The position numbers were made by a program, and so were the translations under genes. Below the pieces are notes generated by a model. That model worked only from the letters and a program-made list of their open reading frames with translations, was not told the origin of the DNA and made no database searches. From Candidatus Iainarchaeum sp. (GTDB taxonomy: Archaea > Iainarchaeota > Iainarchaeia > Iainarchaeales > DTGL01): a stretch of DNA of 24,625 bases. The first letter of the stretch is position 1. Each line of letters opens with the position of its first letter. Below are positions 1-8,775 of the stretch, piece by piece. The stretch lies in the NCBI GenBank assembly GCA_021161055.1, contig JAGHBI010000076.1:1-24625 (forward strand), read 5' to 3'.

Positions 1-359
1 CTGTAACTCTGCTCAGGGAAGCGTTCAGGAGAACTGCTAATGTTCCGTGGCAGATAATAACGGATAACCTGCCACATTACCGCAGGGCAATAGCAAAGGT
101 ATTTTACAGGGGAAATAGACCAGAACACTTTGTAGCTGGAACGGTGAAAAGGAACAACTATATAGAGCGCCTGTTTCGCGAGGTGAAGCGCAGAACTAAA
201 TGGTTCTCTGCGTTTAGAGCGTACAGCTCTGTTGCAGAGTTCTTCAAGGTGTTCTTTTACTGCCACAATCACTGCAAATACCATGAGAGCTTGCGTAGAA
301 CTCCACTGGAACAGAGAACACTGCAGCAGGCAATCAAATCTTTATCCCTACTAACTTGA
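1..359 (+). CDS. DDE transposase, 3' part (partial at window edge)
   Basis: The reading frame is open from base 3 at the left edge to a TGA at 357-359, so this is the C-terminal ~118 residues of a longer protein, not the short ORF beginning at the GTG at 144. The visible part has the second Asp of a DDE integrase core (ITDNLPHYRRA) and, about 40 residues on, the Glu block (NNYIERLFREVKRRTKWF), followed by a helical tail ending HESLRRTPLE. This order and spacing match rve/IS6-IS240-like transposases, which cut and join the ends of an insertion sequence. The first Asp and the left end of the element lie outside the window, so completeness and terminal repeats cannot be judged. The family assignment within DDE transposases is tentative. 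Confidence 0.75.
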   Translation, partial: VTLLREAFRRTANVPWQIITDNLPHYRRAIAKVFYRGNRPEHFVAGTVKRNNYIERLFREVKRRTKWFSAFRAYSSVAEFFKVFFYCHNHCKYHESLRRTPLEQRTLQQAIKSLSLLT

Positions 360-443
360 CATTACCTGTTCAAAAAAATTACATCTAAAAAATTGCATCT
401 AGATAGTACCGGAACAAGGGGGTCTCCCTGACTCATTACAGTA
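360..443. other. intergenic strip between transposase and xerA
   Basis: This 84-base strip separates the transposase stop from the xerA stop. It is AT-rich at first and then holds a short G-rich/C-rich stretch around 416-430. The right end of the insertion sequence probably lies here, but without the left end no terminal inverted repeat can be paired. No gene is seen. Confidence 0.3.
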
Positions 444-1274
444 CTATTCTAACGAATCCAAAGGGCTCTTAACCTTTTTCAACTCCTCTGTAGAAACCTT
501 TGTATAGATTTGTGTTGTTGAAAGGTTGCTATGGCCTAAGAGCTCCTGAATCTTCCTTATGCTTTCTCCCTCTTCTAAAAGATGTGTTGCGAACGAATGC
601 CTGAAGCTGTGCGGAGTGACATTCTTATCAATACCTGCTTTTATTCTAGCCCTTCTAACAATTCTCTGAACAGAGTCAACAGATATCGGTCTTCCAATAG
701 AGTTGCAAAAAACATAATCACTTTTCACCTTTCTGTTCTTCAGGTAATCCCTAACCTCCCTCACCCAGTGCTCCGAAAGTATAACCAACCTATCTTTATT
801 TCCCTTTCCTCCGCGCACAATAGCTGTTTTTTCTTCAAGGTCTAGGTCGTTCACTCTAAGCTTTGTTACCTCGCTGACACGCAGGCCACTTGAGTAAAGC
901 AGCATCAGTATAAGTTTGTCTCTCTTCTTATGAGCCGCGTTTATAATCCTTTTTACCTCCTCCCGGGTCATAACAACAGGAAGCTTCTTGCCTTTCTTCG
1001 GCCTCTTAATCTCTTCCATAACATCACTTTTTAGGAATTCTTTGAAAAAGTGTCTTAGGGCGGAATAGATGAGACACATTGTGGAGTCTTTCGCGCCCTG
1101 CTCCTTTTTATGTGCCATATAGGCAATTATATCATCATGCTTTACCTGTCCGGGTTCTTTTTTTACAAATTCAAGGAATTCGCTAACGTAGCAGAGATAC
1201 ATCTTCAAGGTGCGCTGTGAGAAGCCACCAACAATAAGTTCCTGTTTGAACCGCTCTATGTATTGCTCATTCAT
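444..1274 (-). CDS. xerA: XerA/XerC-type tyrosine recombinase
   Basis: This is a complete 276-residue site-specific recombinase. An N-terminal SAM-like DNA-binding domain (about residues 1-85) is followed by the catalytic domain. All expected catalytic positions are visible: Arg132 in SGLRVSEV, a Lys in the GGKGNKDR turn (157-160), His222 and Arg225 in PHSFRH, His248 in LLGHSN, and the Tyr257 nucleophile in TTQIYTKV. Length and motifs fit the stand-alone archaeal XerA family, which resolves chromosome dimers at a dif site; a phage or plasmid integrase role is the alternative. The ATG at 1274 is supported by a TATA-like element about 28 bases upstream, implying a leaderless transcript. It sits between an insertion-sequence remnant and the glycogen genes. 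No convincing dif site was found nearby. Confidence 0.88.
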   Translation of the reverse strand: MNEQYIERFKQELIVGGFSQRTLKMYLCYVSEFLEFVKKEPGQVKHDDIIAYMAHKKEQGAKDSTMCLIYSALRHFFKEFLKSDVMEEIKRPKKGKKLPVVMTREEVKRIINAAHKKRDKLILMLLYSSGLRVSEVTKLRVNDLDLEEKTAIVRGGKGNKDRLVILSEHWVREVRDYLKNRKVKSDYVFCNSIGRPISVDSVQRIVRRARIKAGIDKNVTPHSFRHSFATHLLEEGESIRKIQELLGHSNLSTTQIYTKVSTEELKKVKSPLDSLE

Positions 1275-1306
1275 TTATATTATAAAGGTTTCTTTTGATT
1301 TTAAAC
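1275..1306 (-). promoter_or_regulatory. putative xerA promoter
   Basis: On the minus strand an AT-rich TATA-like box (bases 1299-1305) is centred about 28 bases before the xerA ATG. That is the archaeal TATA-to-start distance if transcription begins at the start codon. It overlaps the stop codon of the debranching-enzyme gene. Confidence 0.4.
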
Positions 1307-3193
1307 CTTGCTTATTTTACAGCGCACCTGCACGCGACCGTGAATCCTACGCGCTATTACAACGACATCCTTTCTTGCAATGCGCAGATGCCTTTTTATA
1401 TTCCCAATCTTCCTCGGAAGAATAGGTTTTACCCTAATCTCCTTTTTTGGTGCCCAAGGCCTTATTCCAAGCATGAATTCATCGATAGCCCTTATTATAA
1501 AGGCTGCGCCCCATAGCTGAAGCCCACAACCCATAAGCTCAAAAGTTTTACTATCCCAAGATTCGCCTATACAGCCTAATGCATCACTATCAAAATCCTT
1601 TCCTAAAAGTTTAAGTATCTTATAGCCTTTTTCGGATCTGTTGCATGCGAACTCCGCGCATGCAAGCCAGCCTGTGCAAAGAGACCATACCTGACCATTA
1701 TGATAAGAGTTAGCACCGTACTTCTCATCTGACATTGAAAGGCTCGCCAACCCTTTTTTGGTCAGAACGTCATTCTGTTCATAGCACTTTATCCCCCTCT
1801 TTGTCAAACCGAGCATAATTGGAACTAATGCATTAGGCCTTTTCGAAAGATCCTTTATATTACCCAGAAGCCTATCCGCAAAGCAGCGCGCCTTCCTATC
1901 ATAGAAAAGCCTATCGAACTTCCTTCTGAGCTTCTTTGCAGTGTTCTCCGATCCAAATGCTAGTGCAAGCATATCGGTGTTCGGCTTCTTAGTTAGGAAC
2001 ACGAGTTCAGCAAAGCGTTCAAGAGCATTTATAAATAATGCCTGCACCTCTATGGCATGCTCGCGCCTATTTATAGTATCCATCCATGTTTCATTATCGC
2101 TGATATCGTGTTTAACAAGATCGTTTGTCCCACATCTTGAAAGAAGATATGAGATCGCTTCGCAAGCTTTGCCAATATGTTTTTCTAAGAATTGGACATC
2201 ACCGGAGAACGCAATATAATCATAGAGCGCTGTAACAAACAATGCATTGGAATCTATCGCATTATATGCTTTATTTTTCCCATATATGTAATTAGGAACT
2301 CTCCCATCTTGAATATTCTTCGAAAACAGTTCCAGAATGTCTCTTACCCTCCTAGGAAAACCAGCATACAGCAAAGCAGGCACACTCCAAAAGAGGTCAC
2401 GAGCCCAGAGTTGTAGAAACCACGGCAAGCCAGCGTAGTATGCTTTACCGCAGTACAGCATTTCGAGATTCAGGAGCGCTTTCTTATATATTTCTTCTAT
2501 GAACGGGTCATCACATTCTATAACCTCTGTTATCCTCTTATAGTGATTCCTTTTCAGTGCTGGCTCGTTGTTTGCAACCTTAATCCTCCTGTTTAAAGAG
2601 AGTGCAAGCATTATATGGGTTCCACCGAGCCTTATCTTTCCTGGCTTGAAGTAGCATTGCCTTTCTCCGCCAGGATAATGCTCATAATAGCCAAATTCCT
2701 TTTCAAGCGAGATTTTTCCCTTGAGCGGTCTTATGTAGAGCTTACCAAGGTCCGAGCATATGCAAAATACCTGCTTTGCACAATGTTCAATCCAGTAGTT
2801 TCTATCGTGCCAGTTTTCCTCTCGGAACCTTATGTTTACTGCAAGTTCTAATTCTGCATCTATGCGCTTTTTATCGGAGCTGTGAAGCTCAACAATCATA
2901 CAAGGCTCTTCCCTCGGAAGCCATACTGATTGAACAAAGCTTGTATCACCTATTCTGTGAAAGTGTTCAGCTTTCACAAAATCATAATACGCCCTATAAC
3001 AGTTGTGCTCTGAAAGATATGCATCCCCTATCTTAAATGCAAAAAATTCGAGAAATTTCATATTTTTTGCCCAAAAACCAGTCCATTTCGTTTTGAATCC
3101 CGTATCGCAGTATCTGTGAAAAAAGCAGTTTGGATTGGTTAGGAAGTAGGAATAACGGTGCAAATTCTCGCTTTTATTGATTTGTGAAACCAT
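1301..3193 (-). CDS. glycogen debranching enzyme, GDE_C/GH133-type amylo-alpha-1,6-glucosidase
   Basis: This 630-residue protein has an N-terminal beta-rich region (to about residue 210) and a C-terminal (alpha/alpha)6-barrel-like region. The latter carries signature stretches of the GDE_C family: GLPWFLQLWARDLFW (Asp266), NAIDSNALFV (Asp314), and near the C-terminus GQVWSLCTGW and GCIGESWDS with a likely catalytic Glu. Family members hydrolyse alpha-1,6 branch stubs of glycogen in the cytosol. The ATG at 3193 is preceded four bases upstream by a strong GGGTGA ribosome binding site. The gene is divergent from the GT3 glycogen synthase across a 76-base spacer, which suits coordinated control of synthesis and breakdown. 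There is no GH13 transferase domain, so this is the short prokaryotic form rather than the bifunctional eukaryotic enzyme. Exact bond specificity is inferred. Confidence 0.85.
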   Translation of the reverse strand: MVSQINKSENLHRYSYFLTNPNCFFHRYCDTGFKTKWTGFWAKNMKFLEFFAFKIGDAYLSEHNCYRAYYDFVKAEHFHRIGDTSFVQSVWLPREEPCMIVELHSSDKKRIDAELELAVNIRFREENWHDRNYWIEHCAKQVFCICSDLGKLYIRPLKGKISLEKEFGYYEHYPGGERQCYFKPGKIRLGGTHIMLALSLNRRIKVANNEPALKRNHYKRITEVIECDDPFIEEIYKKALLNLEMLYCGKAYYAGLPWFLQLWARDLFWSVPALLYAGFPRRVRDILELFSKNIQDGRVPNYIYGKNKAYNAIDSNALFVTALYDYIAFSGDVQFLEKHIGKACEAISYLLSRCGTNDLVKHDISDNETWMDTINRREHAIEVQALFINALERFAELVFLTKKPNTDMLALAFGSENTAKKLRRKFDRLFYDRKARCFADRLLGNIKDLSKRPNALVPIMLGLTKRGIKCYEQNDVLTKKGLASLSMSDEKYGANSYHNGQVWSLCTGWLACAEFACNRSEKGYKILKLLGKDFDSDALGCIGESWDSKTFELMGCGLQLWGAAFIIRAIDEFMLGIRPWAPKKEIRVKPILPRKIGNIKRHLRIARKDVVVIARRIHGRVQVRCKISKV

Positions 3194-3269
3194 TTCACCC
3201 TAAATTTGGAATATTGGAAGGGTATTTAACCTTTACCGTTTTTTATCTGTATTGAAAGAGGTTGATTGC
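3194..3269. promoter_or_regulatory. divergent promoter region between debranching enzyme and glycogen synthase
   Basis: This 76-base spacer drives two divergent glycogen genes. An AT box at 3223-3229 could place a plus-strand start near 3252, giving a leader of about 18 bases that contains the GAGGTTGAT ribosome binding site of the glycogen synthase. The minus gene has GGGTGA at 3195-3200. No operator-like inverted repeat stands out. Confidence 0.4.
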
Positions 3270-5084
3270 ATGCCTAGAGATATTGCGGTTTTCGAGGTTG
3301 CATGGGAGGTAGCAAACAAGGTAGGTGGAATATACACGGTACTTTCCACAAAAGCCTCAGAAATGAGAAAAAATCTACATAACTTCTTTGTGATAGGTCC
3401 GTATTTTAAAAGAAGCGCTGCTGTCGAGTTTGAGGAGGAGCCTCCCTCTCCAGAATTCAAGGCAGTTTTTGATTCCTTGGAGAAGGATTTTGGCATGCGG
3501 TGCTACTCTGGACATTGGCTTGTCTCAGGCAGACCGAAATGTATACTTGTTGACCCTGGCGATTTCAAGTCCAGAACGGATGATATCAAGCGGGAGTTTT
3601 GGGATATCTACAGGATAGATTCTCTTGGCACAGCGGAGGATTACAACGAGCCCATTCTGTGGGGTAAAGCGGCAGGACTGCTCTTGGAAAGGCTTATTGA
3701 GGAGGTATTTTCCAAGGAATATGATAAATATAAGTGTGTGGTTCACTGCCATGAATGGCTCTCAGGTGGCGCCCTGCTCCATCTGAGACATTTCAAACCT
3801 GAAATAAAAACAGTTTTTACTACGCATGCCACAGTGCTTGGAAGAACCATTGCAGAGGCAAATGAGCCTCTGCATGAGGAAATAAGCAAGGGTCTTGCAA
3901 GGGGTGCTGTTGTTGGTGATGATAGGGCTTATAAGTACGGGGTGCAGGCAAAGCATCTTACTGAAAAAGCATGCGCTCATAATGCACATGTTTTCACAGC
4001 GGTATCGGAGATATGTGCTAATGAAGCACAGTATATTCTGAACAAGAGGCCGGAGATAGTAACCCCTAATGGCCTAAACGTTGAGAAGTTTTATCTGATG
4101 GAAGAACTGGCAAACCTGCATGTGCGATATAGGAATATAATAAGGCGCTTTGTGCTTGACTATTTTGCACCATACTATTATGTGAATGTTGAAGACAGCC
4201 TGTTCTACTTCCTTTCTGGGCGTTATGAGGTGAGAAATAAAGGCATAGACCTTTTCATAGATGCTTTGGGCGAACTAAACAAGCTGCTTAAGGAATCTGA
4301 GAAGCAAACAGTGGTGTTTGCGTTTATATGGGTCCCTGCCCCAAACAGAGGTAAAAATATAGAACTGCTAAAGCATATGGCGTTGTATGAACGTCTGGAA
4401 GATGAGATTGAAGAGGAGCTGAAGAAGATAAAGAACAGGCTTTACTACAGCATCTCTCGCGGAGAGCCTCCAACAGAGAGAAACCTTCTTGATGAGGAGT
4501 TCCTTTATAAGGTAAAAAAGATGCTCTTTGAACTTAAGCACGAAAAGAACGAGCTGCCCCCTATAAGCGTTCTGGACGTGGATGAAAGCGATATAATATT
4601 GAACAGAATAAGGAAAAACAAACTGTTAAATAAAGAGCAGGATAAGGTAAAGGTGATATACTACCCAACATACCTTAGCACAGCAGATGGGCTTATAGGG
4701 CTTGAGTATTATCAAGCGGTGATAGGCTGCCATCTTGGAGTGTTCCCAAGCTACTATGAATCATGGGGCTATACGCCATTAGAAACAATCGCTCTCGGTC
4801 TGCCTGCAGTTACGTCAGACCTCAGCGGCTTTGGAAGGTTTATCCTCAACAATGTTAGTGAAGAGGAAGCGAGAGATGCGATAAAGGTTATAAAACGCGC
4901 GAATACACCCTATAAAAAATCACTAGATGAACTTGTTGAATTCCTCTATAGAATATATATGATGCCTCGCAGAGAACGCGGAGAGGCCAAAATAAGGGCA
5001 AAGAAAATAAGCTATAAATTTGCATGGGAAAAGCTTATAGAACATTATTTGCATGCTTATGATATGGCTCTTCAGAAGCCTTAG
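3270..5084 (+). CDS. glycogen synthase, eukaryotic-type GT3 family
   Basis: This 604-residue GT-B glycosyltransferase closely follows the animal/fungal glycogen synthase pattern rather than bacterial GlgA. The N-terminus is FEVAWEVANKVGGIYTVL, the first domain has CHEWLSGGALL (His161) and FTTHATVLGR, and the C-terminal domain has FPSYYESWGYTPLE with the retaining E-x7-E pair Glu497/Glu505. The GT3 insert between the Rossmann domains (about 365-465) is present. The C-terminal helix (566-579) keeps Arg at four of the six positions of the eukaryotic arginine cluster that binds glucose-6-phosphate and has Lys at the other two. N- and C-terminal phosphorylation extensions are absent. GT3 enzymes normally extend alpha-1,4-glucan from UDP-glucose. 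The ATG at 3270 is chosen over the upstream TTG at 3252 because GAGGTTGAT lies just before it. The stop overlaps the GH57 stop by four bases. Confidence 0.9.
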   Translation: MPRDIAVFEVAWEVANKVGGIYTVLSTKASEMRKNLHNFFVIGPYFKRSAAVEFEEEPPSPEFKAVFDSLEKDFGMRCYSGHWLVSGRPKCILVDPGDFKSRTDDIKREFWDIYRIDSLGTAEDYNEPILWGKAAGLLLERLIEEVFSKEYDKYKCVVHCHEWLSGGALLHLRHFKPEIKTVFTTHATVLGRTIAEANEPLHEEISKGLARGAVVGDDRAYKYGVQAKHLTEKACAHNAHVFTAVSEICANEAQYILNKRPEIVTPNGLNVEKFYLMEELANLHVRYRNIIRRFVLDYFAPYYYVNVEDSLFYFLSGRYEVRNKGIDLFIDALGELNKLLKESEKQTVVFAFIWVPAPNRGKNIELLKHMALYERLEDEIEEELKKIKNRLYYSISRGEPPTERNLLDEEFLYKVKKMLFELKHEKNELPPISVLDVDESDIILNRIRKNKLLNKEQDKVKVIYYPTYLSTADGLIGLEYYQAVIGCHLGVFPSYYESWGYTPLETIALGLPAVTSDLSGFGRFILNNVSEEEARDAIKVIKRANTPYKKSLDELVEFLYRIYMMPRRERGEAKIRAKKISYKFAWEKLIEHYLHAYDMALQKP

Positions 5085-6256
5085 CCTTTTCCCACCCTGG
5101 CTTTCAGGTCATTGAGAACATTCATATAGTTTATATATGCCTCGTAAGGTGTCTCGTAGGGGTTGAAGTACTTGTGCACGTCGCCGTCAGCAAACCATTT
5201 TGTACACATATAATAAAAATGATCCGATGTCTGTAAGAGACGCCAGTTGTGAATAAGCTCCTTCTTTTTGCTTTTCTTAACATGCGCTTCAAGACTCTTC
5301 AGCTCATCAAATGCATGCCTCTGCATCTTGTTTTCAAGCCATGCTGAAAGATCCCTGTCTATATCGGCCCACGAAACAAACATCGGCACGCTTAGCTCAT
5401 CTTTAGGTTTGAGTTTTCTTACAATTTCTGAGGCCAGGGCGAACTCCAAGTGCTCATGCTTTGCAATCTCCTTTGGCAGCGCCCTTAAAAATTCAAATAT
5501 TCCTGTCTCTGGCCACTGGTGCTCGCCAAAGGTTTCGTAATCCATAAATATGTTTATGCAATCACCAGGCGTGCTTGCAATCCAATAAGCATATTTATCT
5601 GCTGTTAGCGGATACTCCTTCCAGCTTGGCTCTGAGAAGCGGAATGCAACATCATCGCTGAGCCTATAGTTGCGCAGTAAAAGGAGCAGAGGAACATCCT
5701 TTGCCTTATAAAGATAATTCGGGCTTCTCCAGCCGAGTATCTTTTCACAGCCTTCTGTAATCGCTGCCTTGAATCCAAGTTTGCTTATCGTCTTTGCAAT
5801 ATCATTGCTATAAACAGCTTCAGTATTTCTAAATACACGAGGCTTTACATTAAATACCTCCTTTATTTTTTCTCTGTGCATTTTCACCTGTTCTGAAAAC
5901 TCCTCCTCTGAAATGAGAAATGAAAGCGAATGATAATATGTTTCGCAAAAGAGCTCCATACAATTGCTCGCAAGCATCTCATCAAAGCTTTCAATAACAT
6001 TCGGAAAATGTTTTTCAAGCTGTTCTAATAATGTTCCGGTTATACTAAAATTCACCTTGAACGCTCCAGATGTTTCACTGATGAGGTCCAATATAAGCCT
6101 GTTTGTTGGCATATAGCACTTCCTAACAATGCGCTCAAGGTATTGCAGATTCTGTTTCTCATCGAAGTAGTCTTTCTCACCACCAATATCAAAGAATGTG
6201 AACCTGCCTATGCGCATCGGCTGATGGACTTGAAAGTAAAAACACAGCATAGTCAT
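5081..6256 (-). CDS. GH57 alpha-amylase-type glycoside hydrolase
   Basis: This 391-residue protein has the GH57 signature motifs: FQVHQP near the N-terminus, ELFCETYYHS at 101-110, FRNTEAVY with the likely nucleophile Glu146, DYETFGEH with the likely acid/base Asp239, and a later WADIDRDLSAWLENKMQ block. The family covers alpha-amylases, 4-alpha-glucanotransferases, branching enzymes and amylopullulanases. The short length and the TSDHFYYM C-terminal region resemble the small archaeal alpha-amylase group. No signal peptide is seen, so the enzyme is probably cytosolic and acts on stored glucan. The ATG overlaps the last base of the upstream glycosyltransferase stop codon, with GGTGATC directly upstream, so the two are co-translated. 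Branching activity is a possible alternative. Confidence 0.85.
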   Translation of the reverse strand: MTMLCFYFQVHQPMRIGRFTFFDIGGEKDYFDEKQNLQYLERIVRKCYMPTNRLILDLISETSGAFKVNFSITGTLLEQLEKHFPNVIESFDEMLASNCMELFCETYYHSLSFLISEEEFSEQVKMHREKIKEVFNVKPRVFRNTEAVYSNDIAKTISKLGFKAAITEGCEKILGWRSPNYLYKAKDVPLLLLLRNYRLSDDVAFRFSEPSWKEYPLTADKYAYWIASTPGDCINIFMDYETFGEHQWPETGIFEFLRALPKEIAKHEHLEFALASEIVRKLKPKDELSVPMFVSWADIDRDLSAWLENKMQRHAFDELKSLEAHVKKSKKKELIHNWRLLQTSDHFYYMCTKWFADGDVHKYFNPYETPYEAYINYMNVLNDLKARVGKG

Positions 6257-7446
6257 TAGATCACCGCTTTATATATCTGCATGCATTCTTCTGCAACATC
6301 GCGCCATGTTCTAAAGCGTGTGATCTCCCTTTTAGCCTTCTCTCTTAATTCATCATGCAGAGGCTTATAATTCAAAAGAGCGATAATCTTGTTTGCCAGC
6401 TCATGGGTATCCCAGAAGTCCACCTTCAAGCAGTTCCTCAGAACCTCGCTCACACCGCTTTGCTTACTTATTATTACTGGAACATCGCATGCGAGCGCTT
6501 CCAACGGGGTTAAACCAAACGGTTCAGAAACACTTGGCATCACAAAGACATCAGCGATTGAATAGTACTTTGTTACATCTGGGTCAAATCCGACGAAGTG
6601 CGTGCGATCCGCTATGCCAAGGTCTATACTTTTCTGTATCAATGCGTGCATCTGATCCCCAGAGCCAACAATAACAAATCGCACATTTGGTATGCTCTCA
6701 AGCACTTTCTTCGCAGCTTCCAGGAAGAATTCACAGCCTTTCTGAATCGTGAGTCTGCCAACAAAGAGCACAATCTTATCGTTTATATACTTCTCCACCT
6801 CAGTGCGTCTGTACCGCTCAGGGTCTATGGCATTATACACAACTTTAATCTTTTCACTGGGAATGCCGTAGCGTTCCACAAGCTGTCTTTTTTCATAGTT
6901 GCTGACAGTAATGACCACATCAGCCTCAAGCAGACCCGCTCTTTCAATGGCCATTATTCTTGCATTTGGGAAAAGGTTGCCTGTTCGGTCATATTCTGTG
7001 CTGTGTATTGTTACAATTAGTGGCTTGCCCAGAATCCTCTTAAGCGCTATGCCTGCAGGCATAGTCATCCAATCGTGACAGTGGATCACATCGCACTTAA
7101 TCATAGAGCCTATCTGCACAGCCCTCGCATTGTAGTATGCCACTTCCTCAAAAAAACCCCAGCCATAGACGCTTTTCACTAGGCCGCGTCTTCCACCAAG
7201 CCATTCTGAAGGCATAGCATAGGGCGTGAGGCTTGAGGATATGCCAAGCATATCTATGCCATCTGCCTGCACAATCTTTATAAAGTCGTAATCCATCTTC
7301 TTGCCGGTGTATGGCATAATAAAAATTATTTTAGCTCCCAGTTTGTTTAGCTCCTTTGTGAAACCAAACAAGTAGGTACCTAATCCACCTGATTTGAACG
7401 GTGGGAACTCCCAGCCAAGCATAAGAATCTGAATGGGCGCCATCAT
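6256..7446 (-). CDS. GT4/GT5-like glycosyltransferase, probable starch/glycogen synthase homologue
   Basis: This GT-B enzyme (396 residues from the chosen ATG) has MLGWEFPPFKSGGLGTY at the N-terminus, which binds the nucleotide-sugar diphosphate in this fold. It also has IHCHDWM at 121-127, VGRLTIQKG at 229-237, and the C-terminal SEPFGLTPLEAL with the E-x7-E pair Glu308/Glu316. Prokaryotic proteins of this type are often encoded beside GH57 enzymes, as here, and are annotated as glycogen synthases or maltodextrin-forming transferases. Substrate and product are inferred from context. The ATG at 7446 is preferred over an upstream TTG at 7488 because an AT box (7469-7478) lies 27 bases before it; the adjacent ATG at 7443 is almost as likely. 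It is translationally coupled to the GH57 gene. Confidence 0.78.
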   Translation of the reverse strand: MMAPIQILMLGWEFPPFKSGGLGTYLFGFTKELNKLGAKIIFIMPYTGKKMDYDFIKIVQADGIDMLGISSSLTPYAMPSEWLGGRRGLVKSVYGWGFFEEVAYYNARAVQIGSMIKCDVIHCHDWMTMPAGIALKRILGKPLIVTIHSTEYDRTGNLFPNARIMAIERAGLLEADVVITVSNYEKRQLVERYGIPSEKIKVVYNAIDPERYRRTEVEKYINDKIVLFVGRLTIQKGCEFFLEAAKKVLESIPNVRFVIVGSGDQMHALIQKSIDLGIADRTHFVGFDPDVTKYYSIADVFVMPSVSEPFGLTPLEALACDVPVIISKQSGVSEVLRNCLKVDFWDTHELANKIIALLNYKPLHDELREKAKREITRFRTWRDVAEECMQIYKAVI

Positions 7447-7541
7447 ACATCCCAAAAACTTTTTCAAATAAAATTTATTGCCTTCCAATTTAAAAAAGTG
7501 ATGTTTCTAAAAATAGTGAAATTTCACTTCTTCACAGAACT
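7447..7541 (-). promoter_or_regulatory. putative promoter of the GT4/5-GH57 operon
   Basis: On the minus strand an AT-rich box at 7469-7478 is centred about 27 bases upstream of the ATG at 7446, fitting a leaderless or very short-leader transcript. The rest of the spacer up to the PGK stop holds no gene. A T-rich stretch downstream of PGK may serve its termination. Confidence 0.4.
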
Positions 7542-8771
7542 TCATTTCCCAATACAAGCCAGCGCTTCAAGCCCTGCGAGTCTTTCACCAGCAAGCAGCA
7601 TAAGAAGCGCCTTTCCGGCAAGGCTCACATGCCCAAACTCCTTATTTTTGAATCCAAGCCTTGTCAAAGCCGTAACTGTATCGCCTCCACCGACAAGCGT
7701 AAAGCCACTAGCTTCAGTAAGCGCTTCAAGAACTTTCCTTGTGCCAAATGCAAACTGATAGGACTCAAACTTACCTACAGGACCGTTCATTATCACCAGA
7801 TCAGCTTTCTTTATCTCCCTAGAATATGCATTTGCTGTTACCTCCCCTATATCAAATATCATATCATTTGTGGGAAGCTCCGCTAACGATATCTCCTCAC
7901 GCAGGGCATTTCGTTCAACCGCAAGGTCGACAGGAAACATAATGTTCTCATCAAATCTTTCAATGAGCTCCCCGAGCTTCGGCACAAAATCCAGCAGGCC
8001 TTTATCCTGAAGAAATCTTTCTTTTACTCCTAGCTTGGAGCCCTTAGCAATTATTGCAAGCTCGCCCAATGCGCCGCCAAGCAGAACTTTTTTTGCTTTT
8101 CCATCATCGAGCATCTTCTGCATAACAGGCAATGAATCATCAGGCTTCATGCCGCCGAGAACTAAGGTGGTATTATCTTTTATCTCTGAAACCTTATTCA
8201 AAGCCTTGAGCTCTGAGTATAGCACTGGCCCAGCAAAGCTCTCAAGCAACGGGATAAACCCCACTACTGTTGCATGGCTTCTATGAGCTACGCTAAGAGC
8301 ATCAAGGACATAGAGGTCAGCAACAGAGGCAAGCTTCTTTATAATCTCATGCTTTGCGTGCTCTGTAGGGCTTGCATTCTTCGCCTCGAAATCGAGAAAG
8401 CGTGTATTATCAAGCATTAATGCTTGGCCTTCCTTAAGCTTCTTTATCCCGCTTACAAAGTCCTGATCCCATGTGTAGAATGCTATCCCTTCGCCAAGCA
8501 TATCCTGCAACGCATCTCTGTGCTGCTTCAGATTTATGAAGTCATCACGCCCTTTCCTTCCCTGATGTGAGAGTATAACAAGCTTTGCACCCCTATCAAG
8601 CAACATCTTTATCGTCTTGAAATGCTCCGCTATCTTTGGTCCTTTCAGAAGCTTGCCGCCCTTTACCGAGCTATTGAGATCAACCCTCAGAATTATTGTT
8701 TTGCCACCAACATCGACAGCTTTCACAGGCGTTATCCTCTCAAGAATTTCCTCTATCTGCATGCTCTGCAT
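7542..8771 (-). CDS. pgk: phosphoglycerate kinase
   Basis: This 409-residue enzyme interconverts 1,3-bisphosphoglycerate and 3-phosphoglycerate with ADP/ATP in glycolysis and gluconeogenesis. It shows the substrate-binding VDLNSS (Asp31, Asn33), HQGRKGRDDF in place of the usual HLGRP, LMLDNTRF, DALSVAHRSHATVVG, the hinge-region LGGMKPDDSL, and nucleotide-binding NGPVGKFE and VGGGDTVTAL. The motif variants resemble archaeal rather than bacterial PGK. It follows GAPDH by four bases. The GGGTGA ribosome binding site overlaps the GAPDH stop codon and supports the first of two nearby ATGs (8771 rather than 8762). The two genes form a clear operon for consecutive steps. Confidence 0.95.
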   Translation of the reverse strand: MQSMQIEEILERITPVKAVDVGGKTIILRVDLNSSVKGGKLLKGPKIAEHFKTIKMLLDRGAKLVILSHQGRKGRDDFINLKQHRDALQDMLGEGIAFYTWDQDFVSGIKKLKEGQALMLDNTRFLDFEAKNASPTEHAKHEIIKKLASVADLYVLDALSVAHRSHATVVGFIPLLESFAGPVLYSELKALNKVSEIKDNTTLVLGGMKPDDSLPVMQKMLDDGKAKKVLLGGALGELAIIAKGSKLGVKERFLQDKGLLDFVPKLGELIERFDENIMFPVDLAVERNALREEISLAELPTNDMIFDIGEVTANAYSREIKKADLVIMNGPVGKFESYQFAFGTRKVLEALTEASGFTLVGGGDTVTALTRLGFKNKEFGHVSLAGKALLMLLAGERLAGLEALACIGK

Positions 8772-8775
8772 ATTT

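Noticed and set aside
360..443. dif-like recombination site or insertion-sequence terminal repeat near xerA
   Set aside because: Only a short imperfect repeat (ACATCTA/GCATCTA) is visible; there is no 28-bp site with paired arms, and the other end of the element is outside the window.
3252..3269. TTG at 3252 as start of the GT3 glycogen synthase
   Set aside because: The strong GAGGTTGAT ribosome binding site would lie inside the coding sequence, and the family N-terminus matches the ATG at 3270.
6598..7020. Plus-strand 140-codon open frame within the glycosyltransferase gene
   Set aside because: It is antisense to conserved GT-B sequence and lacks coding character.
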